Positions 24,208 through 31,877 are shown, numbered from the stretch's first letter. The stretch: DNA of 41,978 bases from DATAAM01 sp036260075 (GCA_036260075.1 DATAAM010000143.1:1-41978); one strand, 5' to 3'. The notes: generated by a model not told the origin, from the letters alone. Program-made: numbers and translations.

Positions 24208-25662
24208 CTAGGTACCGGGGAAAGTGATCGTGGGCTCGTAGGAGTTCCCCACGAACTCGTAGAGCACGGTTGGAGGCATGACGTTCCATTGGTGCCCGAG
24301 CATCAGCGCGATGCCAGCGGGACAGAGGAAGAACGCATGAACGGCCGACGCATTCAGTGTATTGGCCTCCGTTCTGACGATCTCACGGGCAGCGCGGGTC
24401 CATCCCATGGCCCACGAGTCCGACGGCACGGCTGTGGCCCCGGGCTTCCCGGGCGGTCCGAGTACGAGGAGCCGCCCCACGGGCATGCCCGAGGTTCGGA
24501 TAAAGGCATCGACTTCGTTCGTCGGGTCACCGGTCAGGGCGACGGCGAAGGCCAAGTCGGTGCCTTGGCCGATGTCGGTATCGGTGATGCGGCGCGGCAC
24601 GATCGGCTCAGGGTCGGCGCCAGTGCACCAGTCGGAGTTGACCTGCTCCATCGACAGGACCCACTTCTTGACCTGAGGGAGCGCGCGCCCCACGGCGAAC
24701 CACATCGGGTGGCGTAGGGCGCCCGCGACATGCACGTGTCGAACGCGGTACCCGGCGAGCGTCTTTGCGGCACCATCGATGGCGGGCCGGATGACATCGT
24801 TCCAGTCGGTGGGGTTCCTCAGCTGCTTGCGTGCGAACGAGTCGTCGCCTACGTAGAGGTCGACGAAGTCGAGTTCGACATTGGGCTGCGTGGGGGTGGG
24901 CTCATAGTCGATGCCGTGGACAGCGAGAAGCAGGGTGCCGTCGCGGGCGAGGAGCCCGTGCTGTGCGACTTCCCGTCTGACGTCGTCGGTGGTCTGGGTG
25001 CCCCGCCCATCAGTGACCCAGTTGTGCGCGATCCCGACGCCGAGTTGCACGGCCTCGTTGTCGGACCGGAGCCCGGCGAGCTGCATGAGCGGCTTTGCCC
25101 GCTGGTGCCAGTCCAACTCGGAGCCCGTCTGCTTCCACACCATGTAGGCAAGGAACTCGGCCAGCTCGGCGGTGCCGATGCCGAGGTGCGTCGCCCAGGC
25201 GTCTCGCTCTGTGCCGATCAGCGAGGTCGGCGATGCGCCAGTCAGCCTGGCCGTGTCGATCCGATCGTGCTTCTGGTCGAGCAGCTCGCCAAGAAGGGGG
25301 TTTGCGTGGTCGAACCCGCGGTTGGTCCACAGCTCGAGCGTGAAGGTTCCTCCCTCTGAGCGCAGGGCGTGGCAAGTGTCGTAGAAGTGCTGTAGCGGAC
25401 TCCGGCCCTTGGCCGTCGCAGGCGCGAGGAGCCATTCCTGGTCGACGACCACATTTCCGTAGTTGGAGCTCTTGACCTGGATGTACCGAGTGGTTCCGCT
25501 GCGCCAACGCACGACGACATCGTCGAAGCTTCCGGCGCCGGGGTCTTCGATGGTCACGCTCTCGATGTCCGGGTCGACCAGCATCTCGCATGCCCAGTAC
25601 CAGCCGACAGCGTGCTGATAGTCGTCGCCTCGGATAGCAGCGGCACGGGGTCGAAGGACCAT
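24208..25662 (-). CDS. cap4: CBASS effector: Cap4-like nuclease (DUF4297-type) with SAVED sensor
   Basis: 484 aa. The start chosen is ATG at 25662, one base after the upstream stop, with GGAGG nine bases before it. Residues ~10-75 (RGDDYQHAVGWYWACEMLV, SFDDVVVRW, RYIQVKSSNYGN) match a PD-(D/E)xK-type DUF4297 nuclease: candidate catalytic residues D47/D48 and Q62-V-K64. Residues ~330-484 are a SAVED domain (VLSMEQVNSDWCTGAD, DLAFAVALTGDP, LLVLGPPGKPGATAVPSDS, HAFFLCPAGIALMLGHQWN), the CARF-derived sensor for cyclic oligonucleotides. In Cap4, ligand binding triggers oligomerisation and unspecific dsDNA cutting, killing the phage-infected cell. Last gene of the CBASS operon. Ligand specificity cannot be read from sequence. 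Confidence 0.9.
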   Translation of the reverse strand: MVLRPRAAAIRGDDYQHAVGWYWACEMLVDPDIESVTIEDPGAGSFDDVVVRWRSGTTRYIQVKSSNYGNVVVDQEWLLAPATAKGRSPLQHFYDTCHALRSEGGTFTLELWTNRGFDHANPLLGELLDQKHDRIDTARLTGASPTSLIGTERDAWATHLGIGTAELAEFLAYMVWKQTGSELDWHQRAKPLMQLAGLRSDNEAVQLGVGIAHNWVTDGRGTQTTDDVRREVAQHGLLARDGTLLLAVHGIDYEPTPTQPNVELDFVDLYVGDDSFARKQLRNPTDWNDVIRPAIDGAAKTLAGYRVRHVHVAGALRHPMWFAVGRALPQVKKWVLSMEQVNSDWCTGADPEPIVPRRITDTDIGQGTDLAFAVALTGDPTNEVDAFIRTSGMPVGRLLVLGPPGKPGATAVPSDSWAMGWTRAAREIVRTEANTLNASAVHAFFLCPAGIALMLGHQWNVMPPTVLYEFVGNSYEPTITFPGT

Positions 25663-25663
25663 G

Positions 25664-27727
25664 TCAGACGGCCTCCGCATGAGTCGGCTCGCCAGCTGGG
25701 AGATCACCGGTCGTACAGATGGCTGCGTCTTTGAGGCCGGCGGGCGTCGTGACGTAGGCAGTCAGCGTCGCAGGCATCTCGCTGGTCGGGGCGACCAGGA
25801 TCAGCACTGGCTCGGTGGTGCCGGAGCCCTCGGCTGCCCCCAGCATGGCGGCGACGTCGAGCGTGCTGGGCCCGGACCCGGCGGGGTGGCTGTGCCATTC
25901 GCCGAGGTAGCCGAGCCGGGAGTCGCGTTCGCGGGCGGCGGCGACCGCGTTGGCAGTGGCGTCCTCCGGCACCAGGTAGTGGCGGTCGGTGGCGGTCTCG
26001 TCGTGGATCTCGATGACCTCGGTGACGACCGGCCGGTCGTCGATCATGCAGCCGACAAGCACCCCGCCGGACTCGTTCGGGAGCGCTGCTTCGGCGAGAC
26101 GGCGGAGTTTGTGCTGGGCTTGCTCGCTGACGTCGACGGTGCGGGGAAGGTCCTCGGGGCGAACCCGCCCGAGTCGGTGGAACGGAACCTCCCCTTTCCG
26201 CAGCACCTCGATGACCTCATCCGGCTCGTCGCAGCGACCGGTAAGGAAGTCGACGACCACCTCGGCGGCCAGAACAGCGGCGTGGGCCACCGACGGCGGC
26301 GGGGCGTTGTGAACCTGAGCAAGGCACCCGGTCTCGGTGCCGACATACTCGGCTTCCTCATCAAGCGGCGGGATCTCCGGATATCGGTCCAAATGGGGGC
26401 GTTGAAGTAGGGGCGTATCGTCGGCGAGAGCCTGCCGCCGTACGCGGGCTACGGCACCTCCTCGGAAGAGAGCTACGGACACGTACGGCTTCCCTTCCGC
26501 ATCTCCGACGCGCGCCGCCAGCTCGGCAAAACCCGCATGGCCGGTGGCGTCGATCACGATGTCAGCCGATTGGAACAGTCGACTCAGGCTGTCGATCGTC
26601 CACACAATGCCCTCGCCCGATACGTCGACTGTGACCCAGGGGTACTGGCTGAGGTGGTCGCGCAGGGCGATGGCCTTCGGAATGCCGGCTGGGGTGCCTG
26701 GCGGGGCGGCGTGCCTCACCAGGTTCACGGGCCACAACAGGTCGTAGTCGACGAGCAGGAGGTAGCCCACCCCCGCACGTGCCAGCTCCTCGGCCACATG
26801 CGAACCGATGGCGCCCACGCCCAGGATCGCCACCCGTCTACCTTGCAGCTGCTTGGCGTCCGGTCCCGCTCTGAGCAGCATGGCGTCCCGGCCCTTCGGC
26901 CGAAGCGCGATCAGGCGGTAGGCACGGCCGCCATCGTGAGGCGTGCTAAGGACCATGGTGCCGACGGGGCCAGCCTGGTTGGGCCAGAACAGTCCGAACA
27001 TGACGGCCTGGCGGTCGCGGAGGTCTTTCTGGAGTCGGGTTCGCTGCTTGTCGGTGAGGAAAGCGGTGAGCTCGTCCAGGTCGCGCGGCGGATGCGGGAT
27101 CGACGTCCGGAAGAACCAGCGCCCGCGGGCCTGATGAGGGTCACTGATCCAAGAGGGACGGAGGGTGAGGGGGCTGAATGGCCCCGAGTGCAGGTCAACC
27201 GCGGCTCCGCTGGTCCGGCCGTCGGGCGAGACGGCGTCGGAGAAATGGAACTCGCCGTGCTGGCCGTCGCTGCGGTCCGACCCGAGAAGTTCGTCGATAT
27301 CGACGAGCGCAAACCCCTCGACCATCGACTGCTGCCAGTAGATCTCCGGGTTGCGGGCGTTCTCCACCGCGGCGAATCCGTCCTGGGCGCTCTCGGCCCA
27401 TTCGTCGATCCGGTCGTAGAGGCCCTGGAGCGTGGTCCAGCGCTGGCTGTTGTCCTCGCCATGCCAGATGCAGAGTCGGTCTTGGTCGGCGTGCCATGCC
27501 GCAATGTCCGGCACCTCGAGCAGCGGCGGCAGGTATGGCCAGGACGGACGGAAACGGACCGTCATCTCCTTGGACTCGGTGTGGCCGCCGTCGAGAAGAC
27601 AAGCCCGGGTTGGCCCCTGCCACTCACGGTCGCCTATTCGCTGGAACCCGTCCGCCTCCAGTTCCGAGATGAAGGCGCGGAGGCGCTCCGGTTCGGCGGC
27701 CTCGCTGTACGGAGGCTCAGCTTGCAC
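25664..27727 (-). CDS. CBASS Cap2-Cap3 fusion: E2-E1-JAB single polypeptide
   Basis: 687 aa from GTG at 27727, overlapping the CD-NTase 3' end by 11 bases (a longer GTG start at 27778 is possible). Residues ~1-125 are an E2 (UBC-like) domain with candidate catalytic C86 in DRLCIWHGED. Residues ~290-500 are a ThiF/E1 adenylation domain: GVGAIG at 303-308, LLLVDYDLLWPVNLVRH nucleotide-binding strand, and C468 in TETGCLAQVHN as E1 thioester cysteine. Residues ~535-670 are a JAB/MPN deubiquitinase domain with E552 and JAMM motif H612-S-H614...S621...D624. In type II CBASS, Cap2 (E2-E1) conjugates the CD-NTase C-terminus to targets and Cap3 (JAB) removes it; here both activities are in one chain. 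Key residues are present. Confidence 0.9.
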   Translation of the reverse strand: MQAEPPYSEAAEPERLRAFISELEADGFQRIGDREWQGPTRACLLDGGHTESKEMTVRFRPSWPYLPPLLEVPDIAAWHADQDRLCIWHGEDNSQRWTTLQGLYDRIDEWAESAQDGFAAVENARNPEIYWQQSMVEGFALVDIDELLGSDRSDGQHGEFHFSDAVSPDGRTSGAAVDLHSGPFSPLTLRPSWISDPHQARGRWFFRTSIPHPPRDLDELTAFLTDKQRTRLQKDLRDRQAVMFGLFWPNQAGPVGTMVLSTPHDGGRAYRLIALRPKGRDAMLLRAGPDAKQLQGRRVAILGVGAIGSHVAEELARAGVGYLLLVDYDLLWPVNLVRHAAPPGTPAGIPKAIALRDHLSQYPWVTVDVSGEGIVWTIDSLSRLFQSADIVIDATGHAGFAELAARVGDAEGKPYVSVALFRGGAVARVRRQALADDTPLLQRPHLDRYPEIPPLDEEAEYVGTETGCLAQVHNAPPPSVAHAAVLAAEVVVDFLTGRCDEPDEVIEVLRKGEVPFHRLGRVRPEDLPRTVDVSEQAQHKLRRLAEAALPNESGGVLVGCMIDDRPVVTEVIEIHDETATDRHYLVPEDATANAVAAARERDSRLGYLGEWHSHPAGSGPSTLDVAAMLGAAEGSGTTEPVLILVAPTSEMPATLTAYVTTPAGLKDAAICTTGDLPAGEPTHAEAV

Positions 27728-28841
27728 CGAACGATCTCTCCGAGGTGCCGCCCGAAGCGAGGTTGGCAGTAGCGGCACCCATGGCGGCGCCGCTCCCGCG
27801 ACACCCGTCCGGCAATGGGAAGACCTGGTCCCACTTGGCGTTGCCGCCGAACACCGCCCGCCATCCGATCGCGGCCTGACACCGGCTCTCCGAGCATGCT
27901 CGCTCGGCCCGCCTCGCTTGGTCGTCGAAGACGGCTCGTGCTGCCTCCAGTTCGATCGCAGAGGGTGCCGGTAGGTAGGGCTGCACGAGCACGGGGTCGC
28001 ACACGGGGTCGACCGTGGCGGTGGCCAGCCGGGAGGCGATGTAGCGCAGGGCGCTGGCCGTTATGTCGGCCCACGTGTCGCCGGCGATGGCCCCGCTTGC
28101 GAAGCCCTCGTGGAGGATGAGCTCGTAGTACAGCGAGCTCGGCTTGGCATCGGGAAGGTGGTATGCCTTGACCTGCTTGACGCCCCGCACGGTGCGCACG
28201 TACGCACCTACACCAGCGATCAGCGGGGACCGGTTTCGCTTCTGGGTCAACTCCGTCAGCTTGACGGGGTTGGTCTTGCGCCACTGGCCGGTCCGGTAGC
28301 GCTCACCAGTGGCCAGTCGGGCGAGGTCGGGGATGCCGTAGTGATCGCCCCAAATTACGGCGGGCACGACGTCGACCGAGAACTCGAAGACGACGTCACC
28401 GAGGCTGGCCACGACCCGTTCCACGCGCTCGGACTCCCACCGGTATTCCTTGGCCGCTTCCCGGATCGACGCGACGGCCGGCGCCCTGGTCGGCCCGAAC
28501 TCGACCTTGAGCGACCGGGGCTGAGGGGTCAGTCGACCCTGGGCGGCATAAGGCTCCAGGGCATCGAGGAACAGCTGGTAGGCGAGGTCGGGCCCGAGGG
28601 TCTCGATCGTGTCGGCCATCAACCGCCCGAGCACGTCCACGTCCTTGCCGGGCCAGATCGAGACCCGGCGGGCGTAGCTGCCGATCAGGATGTCGTCCAA
28701 CCCGTGCGCCATGAGCTGCGCAGCGGCACGGAGCATCGAGCGCACCTCGACGTGAGCGGCGATGGCAACGAGGGCGCGGTCCCCCAAGGCGATACGTCGC
28801 TGCTTGATAATGAACTCGGGATGAAGGGGGTTGATCGCCAT
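27717..28841 (-). CDS. cdnX: CBASS CD-NTase (cGAS/DncV-like nucleotidyltransferase)
   Basis: 374 aa, ATG at 28841 with GAGG upstream. IGSYARRVSIWPGKDVDVL (residues 53-71) is the GS...DxD nucleotidyltransferase motif: G54, S55, catalytic D67 and D69, with third acid D157 in FEFSVDVVP. The C-terminal helical part follows. The protein detects infection and makes a cyclic oligonucleotide that activates the Cap4-like effector downstream. The last ~28 residues are Gly/Ala/Ser-rich and end ...TSERSFGAS, a flexible tail fitting conjugation by the Cap2-like enzyme. Clade and product cannot be read from sequence. First gene of the operon CD-NTase, E2-E1-JAB, Cap4; divergent from the TA pair. The symbol marks the class, not a clade. 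Confidence 0.88.
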   Translation of the reverse strand: MAINPLHPEFIIKQRRIALGDRALVAIAAHVEVRSMLRAAAQLMAHGLDDILIGSYARRVSIWPGKDVDVLGRLMADTIETLGPDLAYQLFLDALEPYAAQGRLTPQPRSLKVEFGPTRAPAVASIREAAKEYRWESERVERVVASLGDVVFEFSVDVVPAVIWGDHYGIPDLARLATGERYRTGQWRKTNPVKLTELTQKRNRSPLIAGVGAYVRTVRGVKQVKAYHLPDAKPSSLYYELILHEGFASGAIAGDTWADITASALRYIASRLATATVDPVCDPVLVQPYLPAPSAIELEAARAVFDDQARRAERACSESRCQAAIGWRAVFGGNAKWDQVFPLPDGCRGSGAAMGAATANLASGGTSERSFGAS

Positions 28842-28936
28842 TATCGACCTCGGTTCGGCTGGTCTGCGGATGCTGACGGGCCAGTGTAGCACGTTGACGT
28901 TATAGTACGTCTACGTTATGCTAGGAGCAAGCGAGA
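28842..28936. promoter_or_regulatory. Shared divergent promoter/operator between CBASS and TA operons
   Basis: The 95 bp contain the inverted repeat GACGT-N6-ACGTC (28896-28911), a wider TAGCA (28888-28892) / TGCTA (28919-28923) pair and two copies of ACGTTAT (28897-28903, 28913-28919). TATAGT at 28901-28906 can be the -10 for the toxin gene (AGGAG at 28923-28927, ATG 28937), with TTGACG (28894) as an alternative -35 for a TATGCT at 28917. On the other strand TACACT (28888-28883) may be the -10 for CBASS. An operator here would control both directions. Confidence 0.6.
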
Positions 28937-29299
28937 ATGCCGTACGAGGTCAATTACACGGCCGAGTTCGGCGAGTGGTGGGAGACCCTCACCGTGGAGC
29001 AGCAAGAGGACATCGCCGCACGAGTGCAGCTGCTCGAAGAGTTCGGGCCCGTGCTCGGCCGTCCCACCGTCGACCGGATCCACATGTCGGCGTTCCAGAA
29101 CATGAAGGAGCTCAGATGCAGTAGCGACGGGGCGTTGCGAGTCCTGTTCGCGTTCGACCCTCGCCGGGAGGCCATCCTCCTCTTCGGCGGCAACAAGGGA
29201 GGGAATTGGGATGCCTGGTACGAGCAGGCTGTCCCCAAGGCGGACGAGTTGTACGCGGAGTACCTCAGGGAGTTGCGTCGCGAAGGAGTGATCGAGTGA
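28937..29299 (+). CDS. RelE/HigB-like toxin (Gp49-like, DUF891)
   Basis: 120 aa, ATG at 28937, AGGAG nine bases upstream. VNYTAEFGEWWETLTVEQQEDI, IHMSAFQNMKELRCSSD, LRVLFAFDPRREAILLFGGNKG and YEQAVPKADELYAEYLREL follow the phage-derived Gp49/HigB family, an mRNA-interferase type II toxin. The family's basic/hydroxyl catalytic area is present (R and K near KELR, R in LRVLFAFDPRR). Its stop overlaps the antitoxin start (TGATG), toxin first, as in HigBA modules. Divergent from CBASS. Confidence 0.88.
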   Translation: MPYEVNYTAEFGEWWETLTVEQQEDIAARVQLLEEFGPVLGRPTVDRIHMSAFQNMKELRCSSDGALRVLFAFDPRREAILLFGGNKGGNWDAWYEQAVPKADELYAEYLRELRREGVIE

Positions 29300-30348
29300 T
29301 GGTCAAGAGATTCAGCGAACTGCGAGACAACCTGTACGAGTGCAGTCCTGCGTCTCGACAGCGCGTCGCCGATGAAGCCGAGCGTCTCATCAACGAACTC
29401 GGTCTGGGCGAACTACGGGCTCGTACCCGGCGGACCCAGGCTCAGATTGCGGAGGCGATTGGAACGTCCCAGTCGGGCGTGTCTCGAATCGAACACCAGA
29501 ACGACTTTCTGATCTCGACGCTCCGTGATTACGTCGCGGCAACGGGTGGCCGCCTTCACCTCCTCGCGCGTTATCCCGACTTCGACTGCGAGCTCCGCGT
29601 CCCGATCCTCGACGAGAGTCCTGCCGACGTCCAGCAGGCACGCACGTTTAGAGTCGTCTGGCAGAACATGCGAACCCGCCAGCTCGTGCATGTCGGATGG
29701 CTTGAGTTCACCGGACAGGAGTTCGTTTTCGCATACACGCCCGACGCTGAACTTGATTCCGACTTCGAACCGTTCGCAGCCTTCGCCGATCTGCGAGGGA
29801 CGTACCGTTCCACTGCACTGTTCCCGTTCTTCGCTGATCGGGTTGTGTCGTCGGCGCGCCCGGACTACGAGCACCTCATTGCAGCTCTAGGTCTCACCCG
29901 GGCCGAGGCGACTCCCGTCGAGCTACTTGCTCGCTCCTGGGGATGGACGCCACACGACACGATCCAAGTCGTGCCGGAGCCCGTAGTCGATGGGGAAGGC
30001 AGAGAAGTTCGCCCTTTTCTCGTCTCTGGTGTCCGCCACGTCGATGAGGACAATCCCGACAGAGTCGGAGCTCTCGTTGCAGAGCTCACACCTGGGCAAG
30101 TGCTCTATCTTGCCGACGAGCCGGACAATCCCAGCAACCCAAGAGCGATCATCGTCGAGGCGAACGGTCGACGTGTCGGATGGATCCCTGACTACCTCCT
30201 CGATTACGTCCACAAGCAGCGGGACGCGGGCAAAGAGGTGTTGGCAGTCGTAGAGCAGGCGAACGGCCCCGAGGCGCCATGGCACCTGCGTCTGCTCTGT
30301 CGGCTCGAGTGTCGGCCAACCGACATCATTGATGCCAGTGGTGACTGA
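29299..30348 (+). CDS. HTH antitoxin fused to HipA_N-like and HIRAN-like domains
   Basis: 349 aa, ATG at 29299 (overlapping the toxin stop). Residues 1-104 are a normal HigA-like antitoxin: helix bundle (RFSELRDNL, RQRVADEAERLINEL) and XRE helix-turn-helix at ~43-66 (TQAQIAEAIGTSQSGVSRIE), ending GGRLHLLARYP. Ordinary members stop there. This one continues for 245 residues. Residues ~115-225 resemble a HipA N-terminal subdomain (GWLEFTGQEFVFAYT, GTYRSTALFPFFADR). Residues ~240-340 match the HIRAN domain (YLADEPDNPSNPRAIIVEA, then RRVGWIPDYLL), known in HLTF/Rad5 to bind 3' ends of DNA. It may neutralise the toxin, autoregulate the operator at 28896-28911 and sense DNA. The HIRAN assignment is pattern-based. 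Confidence 0.82.
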   Translation: MVKRFSELRDNLYECSPASRQRVADEAERLINELGLGELRARTRRTQAQIAEAIGTSQSGVSRIEHQNDFLISTLRDYVAATGGRLHLLARYPDFDCELRVPILDESPADVQQARTFRVVWQNMRTRQLVHVGWLEFTGQEFVFAYTPDAELDSDFEPFAAFADLRGTYRSTALFPFFADRVVSSARPDYEHLIAALGLTRAEATPVELLARSWGWTPHDTIQVVPEPVVDGEGREVRPFLVSGVRHVDEDNPDRVGALVAELTPGQVLYLADEPDNPSNPRAIIVEANGRRVGWIPDYLLDYVHKQRDAGKEVLAVVEQANGPEAPWHLRLLCRLECRPTDIIDASGD

Positions 30349-30473
30349 GCCTCCAGCACGAGCGATCGACGCGGAGATCGTTAATGCTCGTGACTGTGCC
30401 GACTGACATCTGTGAGCCTGGTCGTCAGAAAACTCCGTACCTGACCAGTAGAAACGTCTCGAAGGGAGGTGCG

Positions 30474-30722
30474 ATGGAGCTCGAAATCGAGTTGGAGGCC
30501 GACCTTAACGCGCAGGACGACGACGGCCTCGGATGGTCGACGCTCGCCGACGCGACCGACCCGTCACGCGTCCAGCCGGGCGCCATGCTGCTGGCTGGCG
30601 ATCGGCACGGTCAGGCGGTCGTCCGGGTGGTCGCCGTCGACGACGACGGCCAGGTGCATTTCACGGTCCTGCCCGCCTCGGTGGCGAAGAACCGGCACCT
30701 GCTGCCCCCTACGGTGGCTTAG
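30474..30722 (+). CDS. Small acidic hypothetical protein
   Basis: 82 aa, ATG at 30474 with strong GGGAGG upstream; the frame extends back but without support. The sequence starts MELEIELEADLNAQDDDGLG and continues PGAMLLAGDRHGQAVVRVVA and VDDDGQVHFTVLPASVAKNR; very acidic N-terminus, then a beta-rich, SH3-like pattern. No known domain. Its stop is one base before a TTG start of the following DUF2384-like frame, suggesting a two-gene unit in the defence island. Confidence 0.7.
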   Translation: MELEIELEADLNAQDDDGLGWSTLADATDPSRVQPGAMLLAGDRHGQAVVRVVAVDDDGQVHFTVLPASVAKNRHLLPPTVA

Positions 30723-30723
30723 G

Positions 30724-30951
30724 TTGCGTCGGACCCGACGAGCGACAGGGACGCGAGCGGTTCGCTCCGCCGAGCTCTCGGCCGTCGTCGAGCGCCTGGC
30801 CCGGTCTGTCGAGCCCGAGTACGTCTCGGTGTGGCTGCACAAGCCACTCGCGGCGCTCGACGAGCAGAGGCCGATCGACGCACTCGCTCGTGGTGAGTTC
30901 CACCGAGTGAGCCGTATGATCGCCGCGCTGGAATCGCCCGTAGGCTCCTGA
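30724..30951 (+). CDS. Orphan DUF2384-like (MbcA/ParS toxin-binding) protein
   Basis: 75 aa if the TTG at 30724 is the start; a GGTGG sits upstream in the previous gene. The last 45 residues, YVSVWLHKPLAALDEQRPID and ALARGEFHRVSRMIAAL, fit the antitoxin/toxin-binding domain DUF2384 ('WL..p...L.g..PldlL..g....V..ll..l'). Full-length antitoxins of Xre-RES/MbcTA systems have an N-terminal HTH that is not seen; here the N-terminus is Arg-rich. No RES toxin is nearby. It could be a remnant or a stand-alone domain protein. Start uncertain. Confidence 0.5.
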   Translation: MRRTRRATGTRAVRSAELSAVVERLARSVEPEYVSVWLHKPLAALDEQRPIDALARGEFHRVSRMIAALESPVGS

Positions 30952-30964
30952 GGCCTGTCGCCCA

Positions 30965-31716
30965 TCAAAGGACGTCCTTCAGGGTCAGGTCGCGCAACGG
31001 GTCGAGTTCGTCCACCGGCGACGACGTGCCCAGGCGTAGGTGTCGTGCAGAAGGCGGTACGTGGCGCGGATCTCGTCGTCTCCCGCTCCTTCGGTGCGAA
31101 GTCGCCTCAACAGCCCGTCGATGAGGGCGCCGTCGACGAGTGCGGCGTACTCCAAGCCGATTGCCGGTTCGATCCGGGCTGCGGCTAGTCGCCGCAGCCG
31201 GGCCACGTTGCGGGCGGGCGCAAGCCAGCAGAGGTAGCGGTCGACGAGCTCGCGCACCCGGAGGTCTCCCAGACGTGTGGGCTCGTTCGTCGTCTCGGCC
31301 AAGAGGGCGAGATCTTCAAGGGCGTCGTGCTCGTCGCCGTGCACCGTCCGGTGCCGGCGACGTGGCTGGCCGTCGGAACCCGGTCCGTCGCTGACCGTCA
31401 GGCGCCACACGCCGGGGCGCATCTCACGCATCGAACCGGTGCCCCGCCGCCGCCGGCTGGCGTGTGTGGTTTGCCGCTTGGGCGCCAATCGCAGGTGGTC
31501 GATGCGCACGCATCCCTTCTCGCCGGCGCAGGCAAGCACGCGCTCGCCGGGGGAGAGCGGGCCGCGGGCGAACTCCCAAACAGCCCGCTGCACGGTGCGT
31601 AGCCGGCCGTCGATACGGACCAGTCCCGTGCCCTTGGCATCGGTCGCTCCCGTCCACACGTCGTGACCGTCTCGACGTTCGACCTTGGCCCGGAACCGCG
31701 CTTCGCGCTCGTCCAC
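30965..31716 (-). pseudogene. Truncated, frameshifted integrase remnant of the island
   Basis: The open part runs from GTG 31716 (a start at ATG 31776 lies in the arm repeats and is less likely) to 30985 (243 aa). It has an HNH-like N-terminal part (FRAKVERRDGHDVWTGATDA, then CVRIDHLRL), an arm-DNA-binding-like segment (MREMRPGVWRLTVSDGPG) and a core-binding helical domain up to YAWARRRRW. Then a one-base deletion relative to the copy at 23868-23946 (GAACTC instead of GAGACTC) shifts the frame; reading in the other frame goes VDELDPLRDLTLKDVL and stops at 30965. The tyrosine-recombinase catalytic domain with its R-H-R-Y residues is missing, so this cannot excise the island on its own. Orientation away from the tRNA 3' end is normal for tRNA-integrated elements. 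Confidence 0.8.
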
Positions 31717-31761
31717 GATGGGACAGTTTATCGACCGTTTATCAGACGGTGCATCATCCGC

Positions 31762-31783
31762 GATACGCGCCTGCATACGCGCC
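31762..31783. repeat. Arm-type direct repeats inside right island end
   Basis: GATACGCGCC (31762-31771) and CATACGCGCC (31774-31783), again with a 12-bp period as in the left end at 24160-24181. They lie between the att core (31823) and the integrase start (31716). Confidence 0.6.
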
Positions 31784-31822
31784 CGGATTGCGGCTTCGGA
31801 GGACGGAAACCGGTCCCGACCT

Positions 31823-31877
31823 GCGGCTTTGTAGTGCGCCCCCTGGGATTCGAACCCAGAACCTGCGGATTAAGAGT
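31823..31877 (-). repeat. att direct repeat (right copy) inside tRNA-Lys
   Basis: Exactly equal to 24005-24059. This copy is inside the complete tRNA-Lys gene, covering the anticodon loop through the 3' end and 12 bp of downstream flank. The two copies bound an island of about 7.8 kb. Confidence 0.92.

Noticed and set aside
26537..27772. 411-codon plus-strand frame in the CBASS operon
   Set aside because: Antisense to the E2-E1-JAB gene with all catalytic motifs. No protein-like features.
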